From NCBI GenBank assembly GCA_021740385.1, contig JAIOZY010000009.1, forward strand, positions 1-64,000: a stretch of 64,000 nt of DNA. Reading direction: 5' to 3'. Shown in pieces: positions 18,236-28,029 of the stretch (position 1 is its first letter; each line of letters begins with the position of its first letter). A program made the translations under genes and the position numbers. Origin of the DNA: Prolixibacteraceae bacterium. Its GTDB lineage: Bacteria; Bacteroidota; Bacteroidia; Bacteroidales; Prolixibacteraceae. The notes below the pieces were generated by a model. That model worked only from the letters and a program-made list of their open reading frames with translations. It was not told where the DNA came from and made no database searches.

Positions 18236-18867
18236 CGCATATCAATAACATCAACATCGGGATGGTTGACAGTATTAAAGCTAAAAGCCGATACCGGGTA
18301 TTTTTTGTCCGTCTCCATCGATGTAACATTTATTATGTACGTATTGCCGTCGTTGCCTGACATTTTCGCGTTAAGTATTTTGTGGGTATCTTGTTCAATT
18401 TCAATAATTATACGTTCAAATTCATTCTTTTCGGTGGGAACCAGTTCAATTTTCCATGTTTTTTCCGATCCGTTGGTAAATTCTCCCAGGTAAGTGTTTT
18501 TAAAGCCTTTTTCGTAAATGGTAAAAATGGAGGCGGGGTTTATGGCTTCTTCGTCGCTATTGGGTTCCGAAATGTTTACTTCCATCGCATCGGGTAAATA
18601 AGTCCATTGTTTTTCGCCATTGCAGAAAATCTCAATTCCGCTAATCGATAATTTGTACTTTTCGTCCTGTAGAATTAGTTCTCCTTCGTTCGACTCCCTG
18701 ATACCGGCATCGGTATTTTCAATAATGAATTCAAAACCGGCCGTAATGCTGTTGTAGCTTTTTGTTTTTTGCGAAACAGCATCAAGTATGGTTTTAGCCT
18801 TTTGGTCAACCTGGGCTGAAAGTGTAAAACTGTTAATCACAAATAAAATCAATATAAACTTCTTCAT
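18232..18867 (-). CDS. LolA-like outer-membrane lipoprotein carrier protein
   Basis: 211 residues. Signal peptide 1-18 ending SAQ. The following AKTILDAVSQKTKSYNSITAGFEF and FCNGEKQWTYLPDAMEV match the half-barrel LolA/LolB fold that shuttles lipoproteins through the periplasm. It lies 13 bp after ftsK on the same strand, a common Bacteroidota pairing. The Bacteroidota version is divergent from proteobacterial LolA, so I leave the symbol blank. Confidence 0.8.
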   Translation of the reverse strand: MKKFILILFVINSFTLSAQVDQKAKTILDAVSQKTKSYNSITAGFEFIIENTDAGIRESNEGELILQDEKYKLSISGIEIFCNGEKQWTYLPDAMEVNISEPNSDEEAINPASIFTIYEKGFKNTYLGEFTNGSEKTWKIELVPTEKNEFERIIIEIEQDTHKILNAKMSGNDGNTYIINVTSMETDKKYPVSAFSFNTVNHPDVDVIDMR

Positions 18868-18880
18868 TTTCGTATTTTTT

Positions 18881-21334
18881 CTAAAGCGTATTCAACAATT
18901 GTTCCAAACTGTATTCATCCTGAATTAAAACTTTTCTTGCTTTGCTGCCTTCGCTTGGCCCAACAACTCCGGCAGCTTCGAGTTGATCCATAATGCGCCC
19001 TGCACGGTTGTAGCCAATCGAGAATTTCCGTTGAATCATTGATGTAGAGCCTTGTTGGTTTAACACAACAATACGGGCTGCATCGTCGAAAAATTCATCT
19101 TTCTGGCTCAGGTCGGCAGCACCGGGCATGTCGCCATCGTCGCCAACATATTCGGGTAACAAGTATGCCGTAGGGTAGGCCTGCTGTTCGGCAATGTGTT
19201 CGCAAATGCGTTCAACTTCGGGTGTGTCAACCAAGGCGCACTGCAACCGTACCATATCGCTGCCCGATGCAAAAAGCATATCACCTTTGCCAATGAGCTG
19301 GTTCGCTCCCGGGTGGTCGAGTATGGTTCGGGAATCGATCATTGAAGCGACCTTAAAAGCAATACGCGAGGGGAAGTTGGCTTTTATAACCCCGGTAATG
19401 ATGTTGGTTGAGGGGCGCTGCGTTGCAATAACCATGTGTATGCCCACGGCCCGTGCAAGTTGTGCAATACGTGCTATGGGCAGCTCAATTTCTTTACCGG
19501 CTGTCATGATCAGGTCGGCAAATTCATCAATAACAACAACGATATAAGGCAGGTAGCGATGGCCTTTTTCGGGGTTCAGCTTGCGCTCAATGAATTTTTT
19601 GTTGTATTCTTTGATGTTACGGGCGTGGGCGCTTTTCAGCAAATCGTAACGGTTGTCCATTTCAATGCCAACCGAATTGAGCGTGGCTTTTACTTTTTCG
19701 ACTTCGGTAATGATGGGTTCTTCGGAATCGGGTAGTTTGGCCAGGAAATGGTTTTCGATGGAGGAATAGAGGTTTAGCTCAACTTTTTTGGGGTCGATAA
19801 AAACGAATTTTATTTGTGAAGGGTGTTTTTTGTAAAGTATTGATGCAATGATGGCATTCAGGCCTACCGATTTACCCTGTCCTGTTGCACCGGCAACCAA
19901 TATATGGGGCATTTTGGTGAGGTCGAATACGAAAGTTTCGTTCGATATGGTACGCCCCATGGCAATAGGAAGTTCCGCAGTAGTTTCCTGAAATTTGCGC
20001 GAAGCAATGATTGACCGCATTGAAACAACTTGTGGGTTACGGTTTGGTACTTCAATACCAATGGTGCCCCTGCCGGGAATGGGGGCAATAATGCGTATTC
20101 CCAGTGCCGATAGGCTTAGGGCAATGTCGTCTTCAAGGTTTTTAATTTTCGATATACGTATGCCTCTTGCAGGAATAATTTCATAGAGCGTGACAGTGGG
20201 GCCGATGGTTGCTTTAATTTTTACAATTTCAATTTTGAAATTCCGGAGGGTCTCTACTATCCGGTTTTTATTGTCGATCAATTCTTCATCGGTTACTTCC
20301 GATTTCAGGTGCGAGTAATCTTCCAGCAGGTCAATCGAAGGGAATTCATAGTGTGATAAATCGAGCGTGGGGTCATAGTCTTCGAGTGGTTTGTTCTCAA
20401 ATTCTTCATTGCCCGATTCTTTCATTTCTACGGTCATCTCAAGGTCATCTTCGCCCTCGTTCAATGTTTTTGTTTGCGGGTTGTCGGTTCCTTCTTTTTC
20501 TTCGTTTGTTTTGGCCCTTGTTACTTTATCGTCTGAAATATTGTTCGTTTCTTCTCCGTCGCGATCCATGTCGAAACCAATGGGTGAAACCGTTTTTTCG
20601 AATTCCTCGTTGGTGCCGTCATCTATATCAACTTTTTCAATGTCTTTTTCAGCTTCTTTATTTTTATTCGGTGAAGCGAGCAGTGAACCTTCCGGATTGC
20701 TTTTTGCCTTTTGCGAACGCTTGAAAATATTGATAAATCCTTCAAAAACAAAAACAAGGTATATGAAAAGGGTTACAAGTAAAATGAAGAATGTACCCAC
20801 TTTTCCAACAATGGAGTTAAGCCAAACGGCAATGTAATAGCCGTACATTCCGCCCGGGTATATGCTCGCTGTTTCGTATTTTCCTTCAAAAGCATAGCCA
20901 AGTGTAACCGATAGCCACAAAACAAGCACAAGCACCTTGATTGTTTTGACAACATTGCCTTTGATTTTCCGGTTAAACAATTTTAAACAGTAAATAAACA
21001 GTAAATAAATAAATAAAAACGCAGAGAGCCCGAACCACCGGTTAATAAAAAGGTCGGCAAGCCAGGCACCGGTTTTCCCTGTAATGTTTTCAACTTTTAT
21101 TTCAGCGTTTTTAACCAGTTCCCACCAGTTTATCTGCAATTTGCTTTGATCGGCTGTAGCATTAAATAAAAAGCTTCCAAAAGCAAATAAAAGGTAAATG
21201 GAAAACGACAAGAGAACAAACCCGAGAATAATTTTAAGTTGTTCTTTGCGTACCGGCTTCTTTGTGTTTTTTGCCTTGTTGCCCGCCTGTTTTTTACTGT
21301 TGGATTGCTTTACTCCGGTTTTTCTTTCAGCCAT
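18881..21334 (-). CDS. ftsK: DNA translocase FtsK/SpoIIIE
   Basis: 817 residues. A basic N-terminus is followed by about four membrane helices (roughly 30-200) and an acidic linker rich in Glu, Asp and Asn (215-340). The RecA-like motor has Walker A VAGATGQGKS with Lys488 and Walker B VVVIDEFADLI. The C-terminal gamma winged helix (about 750-817) includes SIGYNRAGRIMDQLEAAGVVGPSEGSKAR-type residues that read KOPS and contact XerD. It anchors at the septum and pumps chromosomal DNA. CAAAATTA at 21362-21369 is a possible minus-strand -7 element. Confidence 0.93.
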   Translation of the reverse strand: MAERKTGVKQSNSKKQAGNKAKNTKKPVRKEQLKIILGFVLLSFSIYLLFAFGSFLFNATADQSKLQINWWELVKNAEIKVENITGKTGAWLADLFINRWFGLSAFLFIYLLFIYCLKLFNRKIKGNVVKTIKVLVLVLWLSVTLGYAFEGKYETASIYPGGMYGYYIAVWLNSIVGKVGTFFILLVTLFIYLVFVFEGFINIFKRSQKAKSNPEGSLLASPNKNKEAEKDIEKVDIDDGTNEEFEKTVSPIGFDMDRDGEETNNISDDKVTRAKTNEEKEGTDNPQTKTLNEGEDDLEMTVEMKESGNEEFENKPLEDYDPTLDLSHYEFPSIDLLEDYSHLKSEVTDEELIDNKNRIVETLRNFKIEIVKIKATIGPTVTLYEIIPARGIRISKIKNLEDDIALSLSALGIRIIAPIPGRGTIGIEVPNRNPQVVSMRSIIASRKFQETTAELPIAMGRTISNETFVFDLTKMPHILVAGATGQGKSVGLNAIIASILYKKHPSQIKFVFIDPKKVELNLYSSIENHFLAKLPDSEEPIITEVEKVKATLNSVGIEMDNRYDLLKSAHARNIKEYNKKFIERKLNPEKGHRYLPYIVVVIDEFADLIMTAGKEIELPIARIAQLARAVGIHMVIATQRPSTNIITGVIKANFPSRIAFKVASMIDSRTILDHPGANQLIGKGDMLFASGSDMVRLQCALVDTPEVERICEHIAEQQAYPTAYLLPEYVGDDGDMPGAADLSQKDEFFDDAARIVVLNQQGSTSMIQRKFSIGYNRAGRIMDQLEAAGVVGPSEGSKARKVLIQDEYSLEQLLNTL

Positions 21335-21605
21335 AAGGTGAAGGTTGCTTGATTACGTTTGCAAAATTATCAAAATTGATGAAATAGCCATGCTATGTTT
21401 ACGGGCTATTATCGGTAAATGAAATGGAACTTGTTTTGTGTCTAAAAAAGAATTTTATCGATTATTTGTACTGCAATATGCTAAACGCTAAACAAATTAA
21501 AAAATTTTGAGAGAAGATGGTGATTTTTTTTTCTTTAGTAAATGACGAATTTTATCAGTTTTTTTCATTCAGGTTTGTTGTAAGTTCGCTAAAAAATGTG
21601 ATGTT

Positions 21606-22571
21606 ATGGGCAAGTTAGCCGTAATTGCGCTTGGGGGAAATGCCTTGTTGAGGGACGATGAGGCCGGATCGATTGAACAGCAGGAAGCAAATACCCTTGA
21701 AACGATCGAAAACCTCATCTATCTTTTAAAAGATGGATATAACCTGGTTATTACGCATGGAAACGGCCCCCAGGTTGGAAACATTCTTATGCGCAACGAT
21801 GCCGGGGAACAGGTTTACGGCATTGTACAAATGCCCCTTGACATTTGCGTAGCCGATTCGCAGGGTGGAATTGGCTACATGGTTGAACGCATGTTGCGCA
21901 ACGTGATGAAAAAACACGGCATAGAGCGCGACGTGGTTACGGTTATTACCATGGTACTGGTCGACCCCGATGATAAATCATTCTTAAACCCGTCGAAACG
22001 TATTGGTAAATTGTATGCAATTGATGAAGCGGATAAACTAAAAAGCGCAAAGGGCTGGGACTTTAAACCATCGTCGAAAAGGAAAGGTTATTACAGCCGG
22101 GTGGTACCTTCGCCCGAGCCGGTTGGCATTGTCAATATCGACATGATCAGGCACCTGGTATCGGCCGGTGCGGTTGTAATTGCAGCCGGTGGCGGGGGCA
22201 TACCTGTTTACATCGATGAAGCGGGCTGCATCAGGACTGTAAACGGCGTTATCGATAAAGATATAGCCTCATCGGTACTGGCCTCGCAACTTGGGGCAAA
22301 CGAGTTTTATATTCTGACCGATGTGCCAAATATTTACAAGGATTTTGGTTTGCCCACACAGGAAAAACTGGAGTTTCTCGACCGCAAAGATGCTTTGCAT
22401 TACCTTAAGCAGGGTGTTTTTGCCGAAGGTTCGATGGAACCAAAAATCAGGGCATCTGTCAGGTTTATAGAAAAAGGCGGTGAAAAAAGCGTTATAACCG
22501 AGGCAAAAAAACTCGAAGATCGTAACTTTGGTTCCAAAATAACACTGAATTATGAAGATGGGGATAATTGA
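21606..22571 (+). CDS. arcC: Carbamate kinase
   Basis: 321 residues, standard for ArcC. It transfers phosphate between carbamoyl phosphate and ADP, making ATP plus carbamate. ALGGNALL, the THGNGPQVGN loop, SQGGIGYM, VIAAGGGGIPV and the ASQLGANEF/LTDV segments are the usual family blocks. A nearby in-frame alternative was not found; the ATG at 21601 is in another frame. It is followed 51 bp later by ornithine carbamoyltransferase, so together they would run citrulline breakdown. No arginine deiminase is adjacent. Confidence 0.93.
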   Translation: MGKLAVIALGGNALLRDDEAGSIEQQEANTLETIENLIYLLKDGYNLVITHGNGPQVGNILMRNDAGEQVYGIVQMPLDICVADSQGGIGYMVERMLRNVMKKHGIERDVVTVITMVLVDPDDKSFLNPSKRIGKLYAIDEADKLKSAKGWDFKPSSKRKGYYSRVVPSPEPVGIVNIDMIRHLVSAGAVVIAAGGGGIPVYIDEAGCIRTVNGVIDKDIASSVLASQLGANEFYILTDVPNIYKDFGLPTQEKLEFLDRKDALHYLKQGVFAEGSMEPKIRASVRFIEKGGEKSVITEAKKLEDRNFGSKITLNYEDGDN

Positions 22572-22622
22572 TTTCCATTGTCGAAGTTTTTTTATTAATG
22601 TTTAATATCAAAATTTAACATA

Positions 22623-23615
22623 GTGAAAATAAAAAATAAGCACTTTTTAAAACTGCTCGATTACCAGCCCTCAGAAATTGAGTTCTTACTGGGCTTATCG
22701 CAGCGGTTAAAAATGGACAAACTTACCGATACCGAAGAAAGGAAACTTCACGGTAAAAACATAGCCCTTATTTTTGAAAAAACATCTACACGTACCCGTT
22801 GTGCATTTGAAGTAGCTGCTTACGATCAGGGTGCACATGTAACTTACCTTGGCCCAACCGGCAGCCAGATTGGCCACAAAGAAAGCATGAAAGATACGGC
22901 ACGTGTGCTTGGCCGTATGTACGATGCCATTGAATACCGGGGTTTTTCGCAACAAATTGTTGAAGAATTGGCTTTGCATGCCGGGGTGCCGGTTGTAAAC
23001 GGTTTAACCAACGAATTTCACCCCACACAGGTGCTGGCCGATTTGCTTACCATGCGTGAGCATTGCGAAAAGCCTTTTTCAGAAATGAAGTTTTGTTATA
23101 TGGGCGATGCCCGCAATAACATGGGTAATTCGCTCATGGTGGGCGCAGCCAAAATGGGGATCGATTTCAGGGCTGCGGCACCAAAGCATTGCCAGCCCGA
23201 TGAGTCACTAATAAAAATGTGCCGTGAAATTGCTGCCGAAACGGGTGCAAAAATTACTGTTACCCACGATTGGGAAAAAGCCGTGAACGGGTGCGATTTT
23301 ATTTATACCGATGTTTGGGTTTCGATGGGCGAGGATGAGAAAGTATGGGGGGAACGTATAAACCTGCTCAAACCCTATCAGATTAATGCACGTGTTATTG
23401 AAAAGACGAATAACCCTGATGTGAAATTCCTGCATTGCCTGCCTGCTTTTCATAACCGCGACACCAAAATGGGTGAAGAAATTTACCGGAAATTTGGGCT
23501 TGAAGCCATGGAGGTTACCGACGATGTTTTCGAAAGTGCGGCCTCTGTTGTATTCGACCAGGCTGAGAACCGAATGCACACGATAAAAGCTGTTTTGGTA
23601 GCCCTGATTTGCTGA
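22623..23615 (+). CDS. Ornithine carbamoyltransferase
   Basis: 330 residues with a GTG start; the next in-frame ATG would remove the conserved start [16 protein letters not shown]. It exchanges carbamoyl phosphate plus ornithine for citrulline. The carbamoyl-phosphate loop STRTR (55-59), the HPTQ motif, the ornithine-binding DVWVSMG and the catalytic HCLPAFH are intact. The SMG motif argues against the N-acetyl- or N-succinylornithine enzymes of other Bacteroidota. It follows carbamate kinase, which favours a catabolic (ArcB-like) role, but an anabolic role (ArgF) cannot be excluded. Confidence 0.9.
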   Translation: MKIKNKHFLKLLDYQPSEIEFLLGLSQRLKMDKLTDTEERKLHGKNIALIFEKTSTRTRCAFEVAAYDQGAHVTYLGPTGSQIGHKESMKDTARVLGRMYDAIEYRGFSQQIVEELALHAGVPVVNGLTNEFHPTQVLADLLTMREHCEKPFSEMKFCYMGDARNNMGNSLMVGAAKMGIDFRAAAPKHCQPDESLIKMCREIAAETGAKITVTHDWEKAVNGCDFIYTDVWVSMGEDEKVWGERINLLKPYQINARVIEKTNNPDVKFLHCLPAFHNRDTKMGEEIYRKFGLEAMEVTDDVFESAASVVFDQAENRMHTIKAVLVALIC

Positions 23616-23627
23616 TGGTAAAATGCA

Positions 23628-23660
23628 AAAAGCAGGTCATTTATGCAATGCCCCGCTTTT
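23628..23660. terminator. Weak hairpin after ornithine carbamoyltransferase
   Basis: AAAAGC (23628-23633) pairs with GCTTTT (23655-23660), with further GG/CC pairing inside. The T-run is only four bases, so it is a weak terminator candidate between two convergent genes. Confidence 0.4.
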
Positions 23661-23695
23661 CGATAAAGGAGAAAGTAAAAATATGAAGAGTTGAA

Positions 23696-24415
23696 TTATT
23701 TCCGGTAAACCATACCTATACCGCTAATGCTTTTGTTGATTTCGGGGTTTCCTCGGTACCCAATTTTGCCAACGCCTTCAACAGTAGCATCAAGTTTTTC
23801 GGTAGCATAAACCGAAGCATTTCCCACACCGGCAACTTTACAGCGTACAAATTTTGCTTCAAGGTTATCGGCATCAATGTTGCCGGCACCTTCCGAAGAT
23901 GCGATAAACTCGTTGGTAACGCCTTCAAACTCCATGTTTACACCACCGGCAGCAGCGGTTGTTATTTTGTTGGCTTTTATTTTCATGTCGATGTTTGCAC
24001 CGCCTTCAACATCGATATTGATGTTGTTGACATCGATATACCCCCTGGTTGAGAGGTATGCACCGCCTTCAATTTTGATGTCTTCAAGGTTCTTAAATGT
24101 AATATCAACCAGTATTTCATCTGAGCTGATGTTATTCCCCCTGGTTTTTATATGAAGTTTGCCGTTTTCGGACCAAACCCTGATACGGTCGTGAAGCCGG
24201 TCCGATGTGTTAATAATTACTTCCTGTTCGTCGCCCTGTATCAGTTTTATATTGTAAGCACCTTCGAATTTTAGCTGGCTGAAATTTTCAACCTCGAATG
24301 TTTTTTCAACAAAATCGGATTGGTCCCTGTTTATGCTTGTTGTGCACGAGGCCAGTAACGATGCCAGCAGTATTCCCAACAGGGTAAAAATCGAATATGT
24401 TTTTAATAATCTCAT
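23696..24415 (-). CDS. Lipoprotein with DUF2807 (auto-transporter adhesin head GIN-like) domain
   Basis: About 239 residues from the ATG at 24415. The frame runs 14 codons further upstream, but MRLLKTYSIF begins a clean lipoprotein signal with lipobox LLASC. The body is a right-handed beta-helix type repeat (IKIEGGAYLS, INIDVEGGANID, EFIASSEGAGNIDAD, DATVEGVGKI), as in DUF2807. It is a likely periplasmic or surface beta-solenoid with unknown ligand. No neighbour clarifies its role; the next minus-strand gene upstream is a membrane protein. Confidence 0.8.
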   Translation of the reverse strand: MRLLKTYSIFTLLGILLASLLASCTTSINRDQSDFVEKTFEVENFSQLKFEGAYNIKLIQGDEQEVIINTSDRLHDRIRVWSENGKLHIKTRGNNISSDEILVDITFKNLEDIKIEGGAYLSTRGYIDVNNINIDVEGGANIDMKIKANKITTAAAGGVNMEFEGVTNEFIASSEGAGNIDADNLEAKFVRCKVAGVGNASVYATEKLDATVEGVGKIGYRGNPEINKSISGIGMVYRK

Positions 24416-24514
24416 TTTGTTTTGTATTAAAATGATGAGCCAAATGTAAACCAACATTTTTTACCAGTGAACCAATTATCGATAAACGGCTCTTTTAAAT
24501 CGGTAAAACAGCGT

Positions 24515-25132
24515 TTACCCTTCGTTGTTGGGTTTGTTAAAATGCGATGTAAGCTTATTGAGGTAAAAGGTGGTATAAAGCAGAACCATAATAATTATTA
24601 TTGCAGCCACCATGTCCATTGTTGAAGGGTTTCCGGTAGCAGTAAGTTTAAATATTGCATAACCCATGGCCGGGATGTTCAGTGCGAGCAACACTTGCGA
24701 GAGAAAAACTTTTTTATGTTTTGAAAGTTGATGTGTTATGAAAATGACCAGGAGCCCGGTAAGGATGTAAGCTGCACCATACAGCATTTGTCCTTCCGAA
24801 ATGCTGAATGCACCGAGGATAACCGGCAATAAACCAAACCCGTAAAAAACGCGGCATAAACTTTTGAAAATGGCCAGGTTTTGCTGGTTGTTTGCCGAAA
24901 GCGGAAACAAACTCCGCGGAGGTAGTTCAACGGGTTTAAAATCATCTTTTTCCAAATCATCAACCGATGTGATGATTCCTCGTTTCATTGCTTCTTTTAT
25001 TGCTGATTTAACAGCATGAGGCTGAAAGTGTTCCCTGTATCTCAAAATCGAAATGATTTCTTCGTTTGAAACCTCTTTTAAGCGGTATTCAAACGATTTT
25101 CGGTCGTTATGTTCAGGTGTGTCACTTCCCAT
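24515..25132 (-). CDS. Multi-pass membrane protein of unknown function
   Basis: 205 residues. A soluble N-terminal part (1-85) has YRLKEVSNEEIISILRYREHFQPHAV and AIKEAMKRGI, suggestive of a small helical regulatory domain. Four membrane helices follow (about 92-112, 117-137, 145-163, 170-192). It reads toward the DUF2807-like lipoprotein with a gap of about 100 bp. I do not recognise a family. Confidence 0.65.
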   Translation of the reverse strand: MGSDTPEHNDRKSFEYRLKEVSNEEIISILRYREHFQPHAVKSAIKEAMKRGIITSVDDLEKDDFKPVELPPRSLFPLSANNQQNLAIFKSLCRVFYGFGLLPVILGAFSISEGQMLYGAAYILTGLLVIFITHQLSKHKKVFLSQVLLALNIPAMGYAIFKLTATGNPSTMDMVAAIIIIMVLLYTTFYLNKLTSHFNKPNNEG

Positions 25133-25285
25133 TTTATTTTTTTTGTATTTCTTTACTCTTTTAACATTACAAAAGTATAAATTGTTATATACAATAACGA
25201 TTCTGCTTGTTTAATTCACCTTATTTTTATTATCATGGGGCAGGTTAAACAATGCGTATAATTGTACCGTTTAAGTTGTTGAAGC

Positions 25286-27472
25286 ATGAGTGAACGTTTG
25301 TATTTTGATAATGAGCTGAAAACGATGATGGCGCTTTTTGAGAAAAGCGAATTGAACATCGATTTGACAAAAGTTGAAGAGGCATGCCGTTTTGCCTATC
25401 AAATATTGGGCAACAAGAGCTGGGAGTCAGGTGGCCCCATTATTTATCATTCGATGGACGTGGCACAAATTGTGGCCCTCGCAATTGGCCTGGGTACCGA
25501 TCCGGTTGTTGCCGCCTTGCTTCACAATGTTTTTGAAAGTACGGCCGATAAAGATGAACTGATTGCTGAAATTCCCCTGCGCTTTGGCGAACAGGTCTCT
25601 GATTTACTCGAGGGACTGTTCAAAATCAATTCAATAGACACGGTAACCATTTCTGTTCATTCAGAAAATTTCAGGCGTTTGTTGCTGGCCCTCTCGGGCG
25701 ATTTGCGCGTAGTGCTTATAAAAATTGCCGATCGCCTTGAAGATATGCGAAACCTTGATAATCTCCCGCACAGCCTTCAGCAAAAATATGCAACCGAATC
25801 GTCGTATTTATATGCCCCCCTGGCACACCGCATGGGCCTTTACAATATAAAGAGCGAGCTGGAAGATATGTCGCTGAAATATTTGAAACCGGCCGATTAT
25901 GCAAAAATCGCGAAACACCTTGAAGATACAGTAAAAGAGCGTGAAGATTTTGTTTCGGTTTTTGTTAAGCCCATTGAAGAAAAACTGGTTGCGCGTGGTA
26001 TTAAGTTCGACATGAAAGCCCGTACAAAATCGATTTATTCCATTTGGAACAAAATGAAAAGACAGCGGGTTAGCTTTGACGAGGTTTACGATTTGTTTGC
26101 TATACGTATAATTATTGATTCGAAGCCCGCCAATGAAAAATCGGATTGCTGGCAGGTTTATTCCATCGTTACCGAAGAATACCAGCCAAACCCCGAGCGC
26201 ATGCGCGACTGGATTTCGATACCCAAATCGAACGGTTACGAATCGTTGCACACCACGGTAATGGGGCCTGCCGGCAAATGGGTTGAAGTACAAATTCGTA
26301 CCCGGCGAATGGACGATGTTGCCGAAAAAGGGTTGGCTGCCCACTGGAAATACAAAGGAGGTAAAGGAAGCGACCTTGATTATTGGCTTGCCGGAATACG
26401 TGAATTGCTTGAAAATCCTGCAGGCGATGCCAACGAAGTAATCGAGGAGTTTAAAACTACCGTGGTTGAAGATGAAATTTTTGTGTTTACACCCAAAGGC
26501 GACTTGAGGAAACTTCCTGCCGGTGCCACAATTCTCGATTTTGCGTATGATATACATTCCGATATTGGCGATAAATGCGTTGGCGGAAAAGTTAACCAGC
26601 GTAAAGTGTCGATAAAGCATAAATTAAAAAACGGCGACCAGGTTTCAATTGAAACGGCCAGTAACCAAAAACCCAAAATCGACTGGCTTGATTTTGTGGT
26701 AACATCGAAAGCCAAAAGCCGTATAAAATCGAATTTAAACGAGGCCAAAAGGCTTGAGGCAGAGAATGGGAAGGAAATTGTAAAAAGAAAATTCAGGAAC
26801 TGGAAACTCGATTATTGCGATGAAAACATCCGTAAACTCATTGCATTTTTTAATTTAAAAAGCGCACAGGAACTGTTTTATTCGGTTTCAACAGGTGCCA
26901 TCGATGCCCTTCAGTTAAAAACGGTACTTAAAGAAGAAGAAACACCCCGGGCAAAGGAAGTATTGGGTGAGTTGTTGCCCAAAAAGGTAGTTGACAATCT
27001 TTCGTTCGACCCGGGTAATGAATTTTTAATTATAGACAAAGGGCTGAAAGATGTAAATTATAAGCTGGCACAATGCTGTAACCCCATTTTTGGCGACCCT
27101 ATTTTTGGGTTTATAACCATTCGCGAGGGAATAAAAATTCACCGCATATCGTGCCCCAATGCAAAGAACCTGTACGAAAGGTATCCTTACCGGTTTATTA
27201 AAGCCAAATGGAGGGAAACGAAAAACTATAATTCGTTTCAGGCATCGGTTTACCTTGAAGGAAGCGACCGGCAGGGGATTATTGGTGACATATCGTATGT
27301 TATTGCGAAAGATGTTGGCATACAGATGCGTTCAATTAATGTTGATACGAAAAATGGAGCATTCACCGGTACATTACGCGTTTATGTGAATAATATTGAA
27401 CACCTCGAATTCCTGATAAACAAACTGAAAAGCATTAAGGGGATACAGAATGTTTTACGTGCTGATTTTTAA
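25286..27472 (+). CDS. RelA/SpoT homologue, (p)ppGpp synthetase with degenerate hydrolase motif
   Basis: 728 residues with the full RSH layout. The HD-type domain (about 25-190) reads AALLHNVFEST where active hydrolases have HD followed by ED, so the metal-binding Asp is Asn81 and the second acid of ED is Ser85. The synthetase domain (about 235-345) keeps KARTKSIYSIWNKM, the basic RMRDW motif at 305-309, IPKSNGYESLHT and VEVQIRT. A TGS domain (about 393-455) and a C-terminal ACT domain (about 655-728) follow. It probably makes but does not degrade the alarmone, so a second RSH or hydrolase should exist elsewhere. Confidence 0.88.
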   Translation: MSERLYFDNELKTMMALFEKSELNIDLTKVEEACRFAYQILGNKSWESGGPIIYHSMDVAQIVALAIGLGTDPVVAALLHNVFESTADKDELIAEIPLRFGEQVSDLLEGLFKINSIDTVTISVHSENFRRLLLALSGDLRVVLIKIADRLEDMRNLDNLPHSLQQKYATESSYLYAPLAHRMGLYNIKSELEDMSLKYLKPADYAKIAKHLEDTVKEREDFVSVFVKPIEEKLVARGIKFDMKARTKSIYSIWNKMKRQRVSFDEVYDLFAIRIIIDSKPANEKSDCWQVYSIVTEEYQPNPERMRDWISIPKSNGYESLHTTVMGPAGKWVEVQIRTRRMDDVAEKGLAAHWKYKGGKGSDLDYWLAGIRELLENPAGDANEVIEEFKTTVVEDEIFVFTPKGDLRKLPAGATILDFAYDIHSDIGDKCVGGKVNQRKVSIKHKLKNGDQVSIETASNQKPKIDWLDFVVTSKAKSRIKSNLNEAKRLEAENGKEIVKRKFRNWKLDYCDENIRKLIAFFNLKSAQELFYSVSTGAIDALQLKTVLKEEETPRAKEVLGELLPKKVVDNLSFDPGNEFLIIDKGLKDVNYKLAQCCNPIFGDPIFGFITIREGIKIHRISCPNAKNLYERYPYRFIKAKWRETKNYNSFQASVYLEGSDRQGIIGDISYVIAKDVGIQMRSINVDTKNGAFTGTLRVYVNNIEHLEFLINKLKSIKGIQNVLRADF

Positions 27473-27614
27473 TCTTTTGTTTTTTAGTTTTTTAACATGT
27501 TTTAATTGAAAACGCTGAAAATTGGCAAGAATATTGTTCTATCATCAAACAAAAACAAAAGGCTGTTTAAGTTTGTTGATGCCTGATTAAACAATAAGAA
27601 TTGAAAGGGGAAAA

Positions 27615-27893
27615 ATGAATATGACAAACACGAAAGCGAATGAAGCATTTGCCCAAGGCAATTATTCGGCTACATTAAAACACATTGCACGGATTTTGGA
27701 AAGCGACCCGGTTCATATTGATGCATTGCTTTTGAGGGCAAAGGTTAACTTTAAACTTCAAAATTGGCAACAGGCATTAAACGACTTAACCATTATTTTG
27801 GAAAAACAGCCGGGAAACGAGGTCGCAAGGAATTACAAATCGATGGTTATGGAGATACTTAACTTTTGGCACAAAGAAAATTATAATCCATAA
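27615..27893 (+). CDS. Small TPR protein
   Basis: 92 residues without a signal peptide. Two tetratricopeptide repeats are visible (ANEAFAQGNYSATLKHIARIL and ALLLRAKVNFKLQNWQQAL). A purine-rich AAAGGGG stretch just upstream of the ATG may act as a ribosome-binding site. It is probably a cytoplasmic interaction adaptor. It stands 136 bp before a larger exported TPR protein; the two may or may not share a transcript. Confidence 0.65.
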   Translation: MNMTNTKANEAFAQGNYSATLKHIARILESDPVHIDALLLRAKVNFKLQNWQQALNDLTIILEKQPGNEVARNYKSMVMEILNFWHKENYNP

Positions 27894-27972
27894 TCAGGTT
27901 CCTGTTTTTAACATTTTTAACAGTATTTTGTATTCATTTATAAAAAAAACTTTTATAAAAAATCAATTTAAT

Positions 27973-27980
27973 TATCTTTG
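27973..27980 (+). promoter_or_regulatory. -7 element upstream of the exported TPR gene
   Basis: TATCTTTG matches TAnnTTTG exactly and lies about 50 bp upstream of the start codon. No convincing -33 partner is present. Confidence 0.4.
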
Positions 27981-28029
27981 GAAGCCGTAAAAATCAGATT
28001 GACAATTAATAATTAAAATTTTAAAAGAT

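Noticed and set aside
25808-26620. 270-codon antisense frame under the RelA/SpoT homologue
   Set aside because: It mirrors a well-supported plus-strand coding region, shows no family motif and has an unlikely amino acid composition.
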